DNA of 64,000 nucleotides from Rhodoferax saidenbachensis (GTDB lineage: Bacteria; Pseudomonadota; Gammaproteobacteria; Burkholderiales; Burkholderiaceae_C): positions 310,001 through 374,000 of the forward strand of contig NZ_CP019239.1 in the NCBI RefSeq assembly GCF_001955715.1, read 5' to 3'. Every line of letters begins with the position of its first letter. Within the stretch, counting starts at the first letter, position 1. The translations under genes and the position numbers were made by a program. Below, piece by piece: positions 1 through 8,814 of this stretch. The notes below the pieces were generated by a model. That model was given only the letters and a program-made list of their open reading frames with translations, ran no database searches and had not been told where the DNA came from.

Positions 1-9
1 GGAGCGGGT

Positions 10-128
10 TATACTCGCGGGCTCGCTTGGACAGGCTATGACCTGTCCTTCGGGTTTTATTAACAGTCTTTCACGCAAAAACGGTACTGCCAATTGCAGT
101 CGTACCGGTGGAAGTTACGGAGAAAACA
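10..128 (+). promoter_or_regulatory. Promoter and structured leader ahead of rplC
   Basis: A TATACT hexamer at 10-15 looks like a -10 box and would start a leader of about 105 nt before rplC. The leader carries a hairpin with arms GGACAGG (29-35) and CCTGTCC (42-48) followed by a T-rich stretch, and a second possible stem CGGTAC/GTACCG between about 82 and 109. Such a leader could be a site for ribosomal-protein feedback or the remains of a terminator after an upstream rpsJ. The -35 box lies outside the window, so the promoter call is tentative. Confidence 0.4.
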
Positions 129-803
129 ATGAGTCTTAGCAATCACTTAGGGTTGCTGGGTCGCAAGGTTGGCATGATGCGCCTATTCACCGAAGACGGG
201 GATGCAGTTCCTGTGACGGTGGTAGACGTTTCCAACAACCGCGTGACGCAGGTCAAAACCCAGGAGAACGATGGCTACGTTGCCTTGCAGGTAACGTTCG
301 GTTCGCGCAAAGCTTCGCGTGTGACCAAGCCTATTGCCGGTCACCTCGCCAAAGCGGGTGTTGAAGCCGGTGAAATCATCCAGGAATTCCGCATAACAGC
401 TGACGCTGCCGCCAAGTACGCAACCGGCGCTACTGTGCCTGTGGCTGATGTATTTGTTGTGGGTCAAAAAGTGGACGTGCAAGGCACTTCCATTGGTAAA
501 GGCTTCGCCGGTACCATCAAGCGTCACAACATGAGCTCGCAGCGTGCTTCTCACGGTAACAGCCGTTCGCACAATGTCCCCGGCTCTATCGGTATGGCGC
601 AAGATCCAGGTCGAGTATTCCCTGGCAAGCGCATGACCGGTCACCTCGGTGATGTCACCAAGACGACCCAAAACCTCGACGTGATTCGTATCGACGAAGC
701 CCGTCAACTGCTGCTGATCAAGGGTGCAATCCCCGGTGCGGCCGGTGGTTTTGTAACCGTCCGTCCCGCAGTCAAGGCTAAAACAGCGAAAGGAGCGAAC
801 TGA
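129..803 (+). CDS. rplC: 50S ribosomal protein L3
   Basis: This is ribosomal protein L3, 224 aa, an early-assembly protein of the 50S subunit that binds 23S rRNA near the peptidyl-transferase centre. The start [16 protein letters not shown] with a GGAG sequence upstream is chosen over an in-frame codon seven residues earlier. The hallmark [15 protein letters not shown] loop, containing the glutamine that is methylated in many L3 proteins, is present in the middle. It is the first gene in the window of a ten-gene ribosomal operon and overlaps rplD by one base. Confidence 0.97.
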   Translation: MSLSNHLGLLGRKVGMMRLFTEDGDAVPVTVVDVSNNRVTQVKTQENDGYVALQVTFGSRKASRVTKPIAGHLAKAGVEAGEIIQEFRITADAAAKYATGATVPVADVFVVGQKVDVQGTSIGKGFAGTIKRHNMSSQRASHGNSRSHNVPGSIGMAQDPGRVFPGKRMTGHLGDVTKTTQNLDVIRIDEARQLLLIKGAIPGAAGGFVTVRPAVKAKTAKGAN

Positions 804-1426
804 TGCAGCTCGAACTCCTGAATGACCAAGGTCAGGCTACGTCGAAATACGACGCGCCCGAGACCGTGTTTGGTCGTGCATACAACGAAGACTTGGTTCA
901 CCAAGTGGTGGTGGCCTTCCAAGCCAACGCGCGTCAGGGCACCCGTGCCCAGAAGGATCGCGAACAAGTCCATCACAGCACCAAGAAGCCTTTCAAGCAA
1001 AAGGGAACCGGTCGCGCTCGCGCTGGTATGACGTCCTCGCCACTGTGGCGCGGAGGCGGTCGTATTTTTCCGAACATGCCTGACGAAAACTTTGCTCAGA
1101 AAATCAACAAGAAGATGTACCGCGCTGGTATGGCTTCCATCCTGTCCCAGTTGGCCCGTGAAGGTCGTCTGGCGGTGGTTGATTCCCTGAAAGTTGACTC
1201 TCCCAAGACCAAGCCACTGGCTGCCAAATTCAAGGCCATGAACCTTGAATCGTCGGTGCTGGTGATTGCAGACGAAGTGGATGAGAACCTGTACCTGGCA
1301 TCGCGCAATCTGGTGAACATCCTGGTTGTTGAGCCACGTTACGCTGATCCGCTGTCGTTGGTGCACTACCGCAAGGTGTTGGTGACCAAGGCTGCCATGG
1401 ACAAACTCAAGGAGATGTTCGCATGA
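803..1426 (+). CDS. rplD: 50S ribosomal protein L4
   Basis: Ribosomal protein L4 (uL4), 207 aa, lines the peptide exit tunnel and in enterobacteria also represses its own S10 operon. The tunnel loop region with [15 protein letters not shown] and SPLWRGGG is clearly visible. Its ATG overlaps the rplC stop and its end overlaps rplW by four bases, indicating translational coupling. Whether L4 autoregulation operates here is not shown by the sequence, since the operon start is off the window. Confidence 0.97.
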   Translation: MQLELLNDQGQATSKYDAPETVFGRAYNEDLVHQVVVAFQANARQGTRAQKDREQVHHSTKKPFKQKGTGRARAGMTSSPLWRGGGRIFPNMPDENFAQKINKKMYRAGMASILSQLAREGRLAVVDSLKVDSPKTKPLAAKFKAMNLESSVLVIADEVDENLYLASRNLVNILVVEPRYADPLSLVHYRKVLVTKAAMDKLKEMFA

Positions 1427-1758
1427 GCGCCCGTATGAACAACACGTCGAAAGTCAAGTACGACGAAGGTCGCTTGATGCAGGTTTTGGTTGCTCCCATC
1501 GTGTCCGAAAAGGCCACCATGGTTGCTGAAAAATCCAATGCCGTGACATTCAAGGTGCTGCAAGACGCTACCAAGCCCGAAATCAAGGCCGCTGTGGAAT
1601 TGATGTTCAAGGTGGAAGTACAAGGCGTTTCTGTGGTGAACACAAAAGGCAAGGCCAAGCGCTTTGGCAAATCCAATGGCCGTCGCGACAATGTTCGCAA
1701 AGCCTACGTGATGCTCAAGGCTGGTCAAGAGCTGAACCTCGGCGGGGAGGCTGCGTAA
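1423..1758 (+). CDS. rplW: 50S ribosomal protein L23
   Basis: Ribosomal protein L23 (uL23), 111 aa, sits at the tunnel exit and forms the docking site for trigger factor and SRP. The [13 protein letters not shown] start of the fold and the [10 protein letters not shown] basic segment are typical. The first dozen residues ([12 protein letters not shown]) form a short extension; a later start at [12 protein letters not shown] is conceivable, but the ATGA overlap with rplD supports the longer form. Confidence 0.95.
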   Translation: MSARMNNTSKVKYDEGRLMQVLVAPIVSEKATMVAEKSNAVTFKVLQDATKPEIKAAVELMFKVEVQGVSVVNTKGKAKRFGKSNGRRDNVRKAYVMLKAGQELNLGGEAA

Positions 1759-1760
1759 TC

Positions 1761-2585
1761 ATGGCTGTTATCAAAATGAAACCAACTTCCCCAGGCCGTC
1801 GTGGCGTGGTGAAGATTTCGCGTGACCACCTGTACAAGGGTGCGCCTCACGCTGCCTTGCTGGAACCCCAGTTCCAGCAAGCCGGTCGTAACAACAACGG
1901 CCACATTACGACTCGCCACAAGGGCGGTGGACACAAGCACCACTACCGTGTGGTCGACTTTGTCCGCAACAAGGACGCAATTCCTGCCAAGGTTGAGCGT
2001 ATTGAGTACGACCCTAACCGTTCCGCGCACATCGCTCTGGTGTGCTACGCAGACGGTGAACGCAAGTACATCATTGCTCCGCGTGGTCTGGAAGTCGGCG
2101 CAACCATCATGAATGGTTCCGAAGCTCCCATCCGCGTTGGTAACACGCTGCCGATTCGCAACATCCCCGTGGGTTCCATCATCCACTGCGTGGAATTGCA
2201 AGTTGGCAAGGGCGCCCAGATCATCCGCTCTGCGGGTACATCTGCCACCTTGCTGGCCCGCGAAGGTACTTACGCTCAGGTTCGCATGCGTTCCGGTGAA
2301 GTCCGCAAGGTCCACATCGACTGCCGCGCAACGATTGGCCAAGTGGCCAACGAAGAGCACAGCCTGCGCCGCCTGGGTAAAGCCGGTGTCAAGCGCTGGA
2401 TGGGTATTCGCCCGACCGTTCGCGGTGTGGTGATGAACCCGGTCGACCACCCACACGGTGGTGGCGAAGGCAAGACTGGCGAAGGCCGTCATGCAGTCGA
2501 TCCTTGGGGTAATCTGACCAAGGGTTACCGTACCCGTAACAACAAGCGCACGCAGGTCATGATCGTGTCGCGTCGCAAGAAGTAA
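1761..2585 (+). CDS. rplB: 50S ribosomal protein L2
   Basis: Ribosomal protein L2 (uL2), 274 aa, is needed for subunit association and peptidyl-transferase activity. The conserved C-terminal stretch [16 protein letters not shown], containing the functionally important histidine, is intact, and the length matches the family norm. It follows rplW after two bases and is followed by rpsS after 11 bases, as in other bacteria. Confidence 0.97.
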   Translation: MAVIKMKPTSPGRRGVVKISRDHLYKGAPHAALLEPQFQQAGRNNNGHITTRHKGGGHKHHYRVVDFVRNKDAIPAKVERIEYDPNRSAHIALVCYADGERKYIIAPRGLEVGATIMNGSEAPIRVGNTLPIRNIPVGSIIHCVELQVGKGAQIIRSAGTSATLLAREGTYAQVRMRSGEVRKVHIDCRATIGQVANEEHSLRRLGKAGVKRWMGIRPTVRGVVMNPVDHPHGGGEGKTGEGRHAVDPWGNLTKGYRTRNNKRTQVMIVSRRKK

Positions 2586-2596
2586 GGGGTAGGTAA

Positions 2597-2875
2597 ATGA
2601 CTCGTTCTCTCAAAAAAGGTCCCTTCGTGGACCACCACCTGATCGCCAAGACTGAAAAGGCTGTGGCGACCAAGGACAAAAAGCCGATTAAGACCTGGTC
2701 GCGCCGCTCCATGATCCTGCCCGATTTCATCGGTCTGACGATCGCCGTGCATAACGGCAAGCAGCACGTTCCGGTCTATATCACCGATCAAATGGTTGGC
2801 CACAAGTTGGGTGAGTTCGCTCTGACCCGTACTTTCAAGGGTCACCCTGCGGACAAAAAAGTCCAGAAGAAATAA
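2597..2875 (+). CDS. rpsS: 30S ribosomal protein S19
   Basis: Ribosomal protein S19 (uS19), 92 aa, is on the 30S head and contacts S13 and the A-site finger. It begins [15 protein letters not shown] and contains the conserved [11 protein letters not shown] and [10 protein letters not shown] segments. A GGGGTAGG ribosome-binding region precedes the ATG. Length and operon position are standard. Confidence 0.97.
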   Translation: MTRSLKKGPFVDHHLIAKTEKAVATKDKKPIKTWSRRSMILPDFIGLTIAVHNGKQHVPVYITDQMVGHKLGEFALTRTFKGHPADKKVQKK

Positions 2876-2884
2876 GGATTGACC

Positions 2885-3214
2885 ATGGAAACACGTGCAA
2901 CCCTTCGTGGCGTCCGTTTGTCTGTGGACAAAGGTCGTCTGGTCGCGGATCTGATTCGCGGCAAGAAAGTGGACCAAGCCCTGAACATCCTGCAATTCAC
3001 ACAGAAAAAAGCTGCTGTGATTATCAAGAAGGTTCTGGAGTCCGCGATCGCCAATGCTGAGCACAATGATGGTGCCGATATCGATGAACTGAAGGTTACG
3101 ACCATCTACGTCGAACAAGGTGCTTCTCTGCGTCGCTTTACGGCCCGCGCCAAAGGCCGCGGTAACCAAATTCGCAAACCCACGTGCCATGTGTACGTGA
3201 CGGTTGGTAACTGA
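2885..3214 (+). CDS. rplV: 50S ribosomal protein L22
   Basis: Ribosomal protein L22 (uL22), 109 aa, has a beta hairpin that reaches into the exit tunnel and is a site of macrolide-resistance mutations. The ATG giving [13 protein letters not shown] is preferred over a TTG two codons upstream because it has the family N terminus and an AAGGA sequence at a good distance. The [18 protein letters not shown] hairpin segment is complete. Confidence 0.96.
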   Translation: METRATLRGVRLSVDKGRLVADLIRGKKVDQALNILQFTQKKAAVIIKKVLESAIANAEHNDGADIDELKVTTIYVEQGASLRRFTARAKGRGNQIRKPTCHVYVTVGN

Positions 3215-3230
3215 AAGAGGCCAGGAATTT

Positions 3231-4133
3231 ATGGGACAAAAAATACACCCCACCGGCTTTCGCCTTGCGGTGAGCCGTAATTGGTCTTCTCGCTGGTACG
3301 CCAACAACCGTGACTTCGCCGGCATGCTGGCCGAAGACATCAAGGTACGTGAGTACCTGAAGCTGAAGCTGAAAAACGCTTCGGTGTCTCGCATCCTGAT
3401 CGAGCGTCCTGCCAAGAACGCCCGTATCACGATCTTCTCGTCCCGTCCGGGCGTGGTGATCGGCAAGAAGGGTGAAGACATCGAAAACCTCAAGCGCGAA
3501 CTGGGCAAGCAGCTCGGCGTGCCTGTGGCAGTGAACATCGAAGAAGTGCGCAAGCCCGAAATCGATGCCAAGCTGATCGCTGACAGCATCACCCAACAGC
3601 TCGAAAAACGCATCATGTTCCGCCGTGCCATGAAGCGCGCCATGCAAAACGCCATGCGTTTGGGCGCCCTGGGCATCAAGATCATGTCTGCCGGTCGTCT
3701 GAACGGTATCGAAATCGCACGTACCGAGTGGTACCGTGAAGGCCGCGTGCCTTTGCACACTCTGCGCGCTGACATCGACTACGGCACCTCTGAAGCCAAG
3801 ACCACCTACGGTGTGATCGGCGTCAAGGTTTGGGTCTACAAGGGTGACACACTGGGTCGTAACGACCTGCCGGCTGCCACTGAGCCCCGTGCCGAAGAAG
3901 AACGTCGCCCACGTGGCCCGCGTCGTGACGACCGTGGCGGTGCACGCCCCGGTTCTGACCGTCCGGCGCCCCGCGGTGCTGCACCTCGTCGTCCAGTCGG
4001 TGGCAACACTGCACCGGCTGATGGCAGCGACAAGCCCGTCGAGGCCTCTGGCGTCGACGCTACCAAACCCGCCGTTAAGCGCGTTCGCAAAGTCGCCGCG
4101 CCAGCCGCAGCAGCTGACGGTAAAGGAGAATAA
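3231..4133 (+). CDS. rpsC: 30S ribosomal protein S3 with long basic tail
   Basis: Ribosomal protein S3 (uS3) lies at the mRNA entry channel and takes part in helicase activity on mRNA. Residues 1-215 carry the usual KH domain ([17 protein letters not shown]) and S3 C domain. After that comes a tail of about 85 residues rich in Arg, Pro, Gly and Ala (for example [17 protein letters not shown]), giving 300 aa against about 230 in E. coli. The start [12 protein letters not shown] is chosen over a GTG nine codons upstream. rplP begins two bases after its stop. Confidence 0.96.
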   Translation: MGQKIHPTGFRLAVSRNWSSRWYANNRDFAGMLAEDIKVREYLKLKLKNASVSRILIERPAKNARITIFSSRPGVVIGKKGEDIENLKRELGKQLGVPVAVNIEEVRKPEIDAKLIADSITQQLEKRIMFRRAMKRAMQNAMRLGALGIKIMSAGRLNGIEIARTEWYREGRVPLHTLRADIDYGTSEAKTTYGVIGVKVWVYKGDTLGRNDLPAATEPRAEEERRPRGPRRDDRGGARPGSDRPAPRGAAPRRPVGGNTAPADGSDKPVEASGVDATKPAVKRVRKVAAPAAAADGKGE

Positions 4134-4135
4134 CC

Positions 4136-4552
4136 ATGTTGCAACCCGCTCGCCGGAAATACCGCAAAGAGCAAAAGGGCCGTAACACCGGCATCGCGAC
4201 ACGAGGCAGCTCGGTCGCATTCGGTGACTTTGGTCTGAAATGTACTGATCGCGGCCGTCTGACGGCTCGCCAGATCGAAGCTGCACGCCGTGCAATTTCC
4301 CGTCACGTGAAGCGTGGCGGCCGTATCTGGATTCGCGTGTTCCCTGACAAGCCGATCTCCCAAAAGCCTGCTGAAGTGCGTATGGGTAACGGTAAAGGTA
4401 ACCCCGAGTACTACGTGGCTGAAATTCAGCCCGGCAAGATCGTGTTTGAAATCGTCGGTGTGCCTGAAGAGCTGGCACGCGAGGCATTCCGTTTGGCTGC
4501 GGCCAAACTGCCTCTGCGTACCACTTTCGTGGCACGCATGATTGGCCAGTAA
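4136..4552 (+). CDS. rplP: 50S ribosomal protein L16
   Basis: Ribosomal protein L16 (uL16), 138 aa, supports the A site of the 50S subunit and is added late in assembly. It starts [17 protein letters not shown] and includes the conserved [17 protein letters not shown] block. A GGAG sequence ten bases upstream of the start lies inside the end of rpsC, consistent with coupled translation. Confidence 0.97.
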   Translation: MLQPARRKYRKEQKGRNTGIATRGSSVAFGDFGLKCTDRGRLTARQIEAARRAISRHVKRGGRIWIRVFPDKPISQKPAEVRMGNGKGNPEYYVAEIQPGKIVFEIVGVPEELAREAFRLAAAKLPLRTTFVARMIGQ

Positions 4553-4568
4553 TTCAGGAGATATCGAA

Positions 4569-4778
4569 ATGACGAAAGCTGCTGAACTGCGGACCAAAGA
4601 CGTTGCCGGACTGCAATCGGAAGTCAAAGCGCTGCAAAAAGCCCACTTTGGCCTGCGTATGCAAAAGGCTACACAACAACTCAACAACACCGCTACGCTG
4701 CGCACTGCGCGCCGCGATATTGCTCGCGCCAAGACTATTCTTGTCGAGAAGCAAAGCGCTGAAAAATCCGCCAAATAA
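4569..4778 (+). CDS. rpmC: 50S ribosomal protein L29
   Basis: Ribosomal protein L29 (uL29), 69 aa, is a two-helix protein next to L23 at the tunnel exit. The start [11 protein letters not shown] with the upstream AGGAGATATCGAA site is used; an in-frame codon nine residues earlier overlaps rplP and lacks family support. The [17 protein letters not shown] helix matches the family. Confidence 0.94.
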   Translation: MTKAAELRTKDVAGLQSEVKALQKAHFGLRMQKATQQLNNTATLRTARRDIARAKTILVEKQSAEKSAK

Positions 4779-4788
4779 GGAGCGATAA

Positions 4789-5058
4789 ATGACGGAAGCT
4801 AAAAAATCCCTCAAGCGCACCTTGGTTGGCAAGGTGGTCAGCGATAAGCGTTCGAAGACAGTGACAGTACTGATCGAGCGCCGTGTTAAACACGAGCTCT
4901 ATGGCAAGATCGTTGCCAAGTCGAGCAAGTACCACGCCCATGACGAAAAGGGCGAGTACCACATGGGCGACGTGATCGAAATCACCGAAAGCAAGCCTAT
5001 CTCGAAGACCAAAAACTGGGTTGCGACCCGTTTGGTTGAAAAGGCTGCTGCGGTTTAA
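4789..5058 (+). CDS. rpsQ: 30S ribosomal protein S17
   Basis: Ribosomal protein S17 (uS17), 89 aa, is an OB-fold primary 16S rRNA-binding protein. The [21 protein letters not shown] opening strand region and the KYHAHDE motif are clear. It is the last gene of this operon: a strong terminator follows, so rplN and the rest of the spc genes are not adjacent here. Confidence 0.97.
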   Translation: MTEAKKSLKRTLVGKVVSDKRSKTVTVLIERRVKHELYGKIVAKSSKYHAHDEKGEYHMGDVIEITESKPISKTKNWVATRLVEKAAAV

Positions 5059-5090
5059 GCATATTGCTTAAGTTCGCTGCAAGGCACTTT

Positions 5091-5120
5091 AAAACGGCTC
5101 ACAATGTGAGCCGTTTTTAT
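5091..5120 (+). terminator. Rho-independent terminator after rpsQ
   Basis: A perfect 13-bp inverted repeat starts with AAAACGGCTCACA at 5091 and its mirror runs into TTTTT at about 5113-5118. It closes the ribosomal operon 30 bases after the rpsQ stop. Confidence 0.9.
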
Positions 5121-5154
5121 TGGTAAGTACAGATTGCATTTTTAAGGAGCCAGC

Positions 5155-5661
5155 ATGATCAAGGTAGGTGATTCTCTTCCCGCAGCCACACTGATGGAAT
5201 ATTCCGAAGTCGAAGGGGAGGGCTGCAGCATTGGTCCCAATCCGGTCGACGTGACCAAAGCCACGGCGGGCAAGACCATTGCCCTGTTTGCCTTGCCAGG
5301 CGCGTTTACGCCCACTTGCTCTGCCAAACACGTGCCTGGTTTCGTAGAGAACTTCAATGCGTTCAAGGCTGCTGGTGTGGATGAGATCTGGTGCGTCAGC
5401 GTGAATGATGCGTTTGTGATGGGCGCCTGGGCACGTGACCAGAAGACGGATGGCAAGGTGCGCATGCTGGCTGACGGAAGTGCCGCCTTTGCCCAGGCCA
5501 CCGGCCTCACGCTGGACCTGACCAGCCGCGGCATGGGTCTGCGCAGCAACCGTTATTCCATGCTGGTCAAGGACGGCAAGGTGACGGCGCTGAACATTGA
5601 AGGCCCCGGCAAGTTCGAGGTCAGCGACGCTGCTACTCTGCTGGCCCAGACCAAGGCCTAA
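5155..5661 (+). CDS. Peroxiredoxin, Prx5 type
   Basis: A cytosolic thiol peroxidase of the Prx5/AhpC-TSA family, 168 aa, that reduces hydrogen peroxide and alkyl hydroperoxides using glutathione, glutaredoxin or thioredoxin. The active-site motif PGAFTPTCSAKHVPGF contains the peroxidatic cysteine, and the conserved Arg lies in the segment ending GMGLRSNRYSM. An AAGGAG site precedes the ATG. It is a single gene between two terminators. Confidence 0.93.
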   Translation: MIKVGDSLPAATLMEYSEVEGEGCSIGPNPVDVTKATAGKTIALFALPGAFTPTCSAKHVPGFVENFNAFKAAGVDEIWCVSVNDAFVMGAWARDQKTDGKVRMLADGSAAFAQATGLTLDLTSRGMGLRSNRYSMLVKDGKVTALNIEGPGKFEVSDAATLLAQTKA

Positions 5662-5675
5662 GACCTGCCTTTGGC

Positions 5676-5713
5676 AAAAGCCCGGCCGCACGGAAGTCTG
5701 GCTGGGTTTTTTT
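5676..5713 (+). terminator. Terminator after peroxiredoxin gene
   Basis: An imperfect stem AAGCCCGGCC/GGCTGGGTTT, with the arms separated by about 12 bases, runs into seven T residues at 5707-5713. It lies between the peroxiredoxin gene and the convergent acetyltransferase gene. Confidence 0.75.
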
Positions 5714-5717
5714 ATGC

Positions 5718-6212
5718 CTAGAGATCGGCCTTCAGGTAGTGCGCTCCGGGGATTGGGTTGTAGTAGTAGGGGGGCACTTCGACAAATCCCAGCTCCTGGT
5801 ACAACGCGCGGGCCGACTCCATGTCGTCCAGGGTGTCCAGCAGGATGCAGTCGTAGTCTTGCTGGCGGGCTGCATCCAGCGTTGCCTCCGCCAGTATCCG
5901 CCCCAGGCCGCTGCCCCGGTGGTCGGGACGCACATACAGGCGTTTCATTTCACAGGCATTGGCATAGTCCACTGTGTCCAGAGGCCGCAAGGCGCAACAG
6001 CCAGCGAACTGACCGCCTACAGTGGCCAGCAGCAATGCGCCACGGGGCGCTGCGTATTCGCCGGGCAGGTCGCGCAACTCATCTTCAAAGTTCTGGAAAC
6101 ACAGATCCACTTTGAGGGACTGTGCGTATTCCATAAACAAGGTTCGCACGGCGTCCAGTTCGGCTTTGGTGGCCGGCGATACCAACGTCACTTCCAGATT
6201 TCCGGGTTGCAT
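5718..6212 (-). CDS. GNAT family N-acetyltransferase
   Basis: A 164-aa member of the GNAT acetyl-CoA transferase superfamily. The acetyl-CoA binding motif A is seen as VRPDHRGSGLGRILAEA, preceded by the beta-strand CEMKRLYV. The substrate cannot be read from the sequence. The start MQPGNLEVTLVS is chosen because the upstream 20 codons look unconserved and overlap the promoter area of the neighbouring gene. The last residues end only a few bases from the peroxiredoxin terminator. Confidence 0.85.
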   Translation of the reverse strand: MQPGNLEVTLVSPATKAELDAVRTLFMEYAQSLKVDLCFQNFEDELRDLPGEYAAPRGALLLATVGGQFAGCCALRPLDTVDYANACEMKRLYVRPDHRGSGLGRILAEATLDAARQQDYDCILLDTLDDMESARALYQELGFVEVPPYYYNPIPGAHYLKADL

Positions 6213-6229
6213 GGTTATGAATATGCGCG

Positions 6230-6895
6230 CTAGTTGGCCCAGCGAACCAGCCAAGTGACTGCGCCGGCACACAACAAAAAGACCGCGGCCGCCAGGGTGC
6301 GGCTCACCGCATCGTCGCGCGATGGTTCGACGGTGTCCGGCAGCTCTTTGTCGCCGTTAAGCATGGGAGAAATCAGGTCTTCTTTCTTCTTGATGCGGTA
6401 GAAGAGGATTGCGACAATGTGCAGGACGACCAAAGCGATCAGGATCACAATGCCTACTTCGGTGTGGTAGTCGGTGGCACGCCCTACCCACTCACCAGAA
6501 GCCATTTTGGACAAAGGCCCGGAGGTTGCAATTTCGTCATCGCTGAACAGGCCGGCTGCTACCTGCAACAGGACAAAACCCAACAGCGCCCATACCGACA
6601 AGGCGCCCAGCGGGTTGTGGCCCACCGCATGTTCTGCGCGGTGTTCACCTTTGAGATAACGAATGAGGGTGCTGGGTGTGTACATAAAAGAGGCGAAGCG
6701 CGACCAGCGCCCTCCGACGACACCCCAGACCAGGCGAAACAGCAACAGGCTGAGTACCGAATAGCCTAGACGGAAGTGCCAGACCATGGCCTCGCCCCCC
6801 ACCTGGCTGGTAATGATGAGCCCCACGAAACACACCGCCAGTGCCCAGTGGAACAGGCGTGTCGGCAAATCCCAAACCCTGACTTTCTTCACCAT
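6230..6895 (-). CDS. Cytochrome b561/Ni-Fe hydrogenase b-type protein
   Basis: An integral-membrane di-haem cytochrome b of 221 aa in the b561/HupC family, which passes electrons between the quinone pool and a periplasmic partner. The N-terminal VWDLPTRLFHWALA motif holds a haem-ligand histidine. Four or more hydrophobic segments follow (around residues 14-32, 40-60, 100-120 and 145-165), with further histidines at DYHTEVG and LHIVA. A C-terminal hydrophobic segment ends the protein. It is divergent from a broken cytochrome c' gene, which suggests they once worked together. Confidence 0.88.
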   Translation of the reverse strand: MVKKVRVWDLPTRLFHWALAVCFVGLIITSQVGGEAMVWHFRLGYSVLSLLLFRLVWGVVGGRWSRFASFMYTPSTLIRYLKGEHRAEHAVGHNPLGALSVWALLGFVLLQVAAGLFSDDEIATSGPLSKMASGEWVGRATDYHTEVGIVILIALVVLHIVAILFYRIKKKEDLISPMLNGDKELPDTVEPSRDDAVSRTLAAAVFLLCAGAVTWLVRWAN

Positions 6896-7050
6896 CCGTC
6901 TCCTTCAAAGCCCGTAGTCCACGCCCTGGCGCTCGAAAACCGCGCCAAATCAGTAGTTTCCCTGACTCGCGGCGCAAGGCAGAACTTTCGCGCGCCGCCT
7001 ACACTCTATCCGGTTCTCCCCTTTTTCAACCTCCATTTTCAGGAAACACC

Positions 7051-7503
7051 ATGAAGAAAATTGCTTCTTTCATTCTGGCGGCTGCCGCCTGCGCGTTGTC
7101 TGTTCCCGCCATGGCCCAATTTGCCAAACCTGAAGATGCGATCAAGTACCGCCAAAGTGCCTTGTTTGTGATGCAGCAGAACTTTGCTCGCGTGGCCACC
7201 ATGGCCGCAGGCCGGGCGCCTTTTGATGCCAAGGTGGCGGCAGAAAGCGCCGCGACGGCGGAGTTCATGTCCAAACTGCCCTGGGCGGCCTTTGGCGAGG
7301 GTACCGACAAGTGAGGAAACACCAAGGCCAAGGCGGAAATCTGGTCCGACAAAGCCAAGTTCATGGAGTATTCCGAGAAGATGCAGGGCGAAATGAGCAA
7401 GCTCAATGCCGCTGCCAAAACCGGCAACCTGGACAGTATCAAGGCGGCTGTGGGTGCGGTGGGTGGTTCGTGCAAGGCTTGCCACGACGCTTTCCGCTCC
7501 TGA
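7051..7503 (+). pseudogene. Cytochrome c' broken by an in-frame stop
   Basis: This is a periplasmic class II cytochrome c (cytochrome c') reading frame. It starts with a signal peptide (MKKIASFILAAAACALSVPA) and a four-helix haem protein sequence, but codon 88 is TGA at 7312-7314. The same frame then continues without another stop through about 60 well-formed codons to the haem site CKACH (7471-7485) and a normal TGA at 7501-7503. The family often has GTDKGG at this point, so a GGA-to-TGA change is the simplest explanation. The product as written lacks its haem-binding motif. A sequencing error is possible. Confidence 0.85.
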
Positions 7504-7523
7504 TGCGGCGCGTGGCAGTGCTA

Positions 7524-7583
7524 AAATGCTACTGATTTAATAGCTGCCTGCGCACGTTACATAAGGGCTGCAGGCACTTTTTA
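7524..7583 (+). repeat. Dispersed GCTGC...AGGGCT repeat, copy 1
   Basis: A roughly 60-bp element with the pattern ATAGCTGCCTGCGCAC, then ATAAGGGCTGCAGGC and a T-run. Close relatives occur at 11948-12009 and, in reverse orientation, at 62503-62562. It sits between convergent genes, where its AGGGCTGCAGGCACTTTTT end could also serve as a terminator. Confidence 0.75.
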
Positions 7584-7591
7584 CGTATAAG

Positions 7592-8089
7592 TCAGGACTC
7601 CAGCAGCAGCTTGTCTATCAACTGGTGCAGCTCTGCCATGTTGGGCTCGCCCACGTAGCGCTTGACGATCTCGCCCCGCTTGTTGACCAGGTAGCTGGTG
7701 GGGGTTAACTGCACCTCTCCCCAGGATTTGGCCACGTCGCCGGTGTTGTCGATGGCTACGTCAAATGGCAGTTTGCGGGTCTGCACAAAATTCACCACAT
7801 AACTGGGCGGGTCGTACTGCATGGCCACGGCCAGCGTGCCATAGCCGCGGCTTTTGAACTTCTCATGCGTGGCGATCAGCTTGGGCATTTCGGCCACACA
7901 GGTGACACAGCTGGTGGCCCAGAAGTTGACCAGCGTGACCTGGCCCTTGAGGTCGGATGTCTGCTTCTTGGACCCATCCAGCAGCACATAGGTGGCTGCC
8001 GGCGCAGCAGAGCTGCTGCTCCAGAAATAAGTGCCTGCCAGCAGGGCGCAAAACGCTAGGATGGCGGCAACTGCAATATTTCGTTTCAT
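7592..8089 (-). CDS. TlpA-like thioredoxin-fold reductase
   Basis: A 165-aa membrane-anchored thioredoxin-fold protein of the TlpA/ResA type that acts outside the cytoplasmic membrane, commonly in cytochrome c maturation or thiol reduction. An N-terminal hydrophobic anchor (residues 5-20) is followed by a NFWATSCVTCVAEMP segment with the redox CxxC, and by a cis-Pro loop QLTPTSYLV. It is divergent from the DUF4197 gene with only 15 bases between the start codons, so the promoters must overlap. Confidence 0.88.
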   Translation of the reverse strand: MKRNIAVAAILAFCALLAGTYFWSSSSAAPAATYVLLDGSKKQTSDLKGQVTLVNFWATSCVTCVAEMPKLIATHEKFKSRGYGTLAVAMQYDPPSYVVNFVQTRKLPFDVAIDNTGDVAKSWGEVQLTPTSYLVNKRGEIVKRYVGEPNMAELHQLIDKLLLES

Positions 8090-8104
8090 AACAAGGTGGT
8101 ATCC

Positions 8105-8806
8105 ATGGATCGTCGTCAGTTTAATTCTCTTTCCCTCTCCACGCTGGCCCTGTTCACCATGACCCTGCAGCAGGCCCATGCGCTCACACTGGCAGACCTG
8201 ACCAACGCGGACGCGTCCAAAGGGCTCAAAACTGCACTGGAAAAGGGCGCCCAGTCTGCCATCGGCATCCTGGGCGCCAAGGATGGATTCCTCGGCAACG
8301 AAAAAGTTCGCATTCCTTTGCCCGGATATCTGGAAGATGCCGCGAAATTGATGCGTACGTTCGGCCAGGGCGCCCGCATCGACGAACTGCTGACCGCCAT
8401 GAACCGTGGCGCTGAAGCCGCCGTGCCGTTGGCCAAAAACCTGCTCGCCAAGGCCGTGAATGGCATGACGGTGAACGACGCCAAAGGCATCCTCACCGGA
8501 GGTGACACGGCCGTCACCCAGTTTTTTGCAGACAAGACCCGCACGCCGCTCGGTGTGCAGTTCCTCCCCATCGTGACCCAGGCCACCGCCAAAGTCGGCC
8601 TGGCCGACAAATACAACCAGGTCGCAGGCAAGGCTTCCGAGCTGGGCCTGGTGAAAAAGGAAGACGCCAACATCCAGCAGTACGTCACCGGCAAGACGCT
8701 CGATGGCCTGTACTTCATGATTTCCGAAGAAGAAAAGAAGATCCGCCAAAACCCCGTGGGCTACGGCAGCGCCATCCTCACCAAGGTCTTCGGCGCGCTG
8801 AAGTGA
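8105..8806 (+). CDS. DUF4197 family exported protein
   Basis: A 233-aa protein matching the DUF4197 family, whose function is unknown. The N terminus is signal-peptide-like (MDRRQFNSLSLSTLALFTMTL...HA), so the mature part, with the conserved block QFFADKTRTPLGVQFLP, should be periplasmic. The ATG at 8105 is preferred to a GTG three codons upstream. The next gene begins within or next to its stop codon. Confidence 0.8.
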   Translation: MDRRQFNSLSLSTLALFTMTLQQAHALTLADLTNADASKGLKTALEKGAQSAIGILGAKDGFLGNEKVRIPLPGYLEDAAKLMRTFGQGARIDELLTAMNRGAEAAVPLAKNLLAKAVNGMTVNDAKGILTGGDTAVTQFFADKTRTPLGVQFLPIVTQATAKVGLADKYNQVAGKASELGLVKKEDANIQQYVTGKTLDGLYFMISEEEKKIRQNPVGYGSAILTKVFGALK

Positions 8807-8814
8807 CAGGAGGC

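Noticed and set aside
3138..4535. 465-codon minus-strand frame opposite rpsC and rplP
   Set aside because: Antisense of ribosomal genes without protein-like features.
7312..7314. TGA read as selenocysteine in cytochrome c'
   Set aside because: No selenocysteine hairpin is evident after the codon, and the family has no selenoproteins known to me; a nonsense change or sequence error is simpler.
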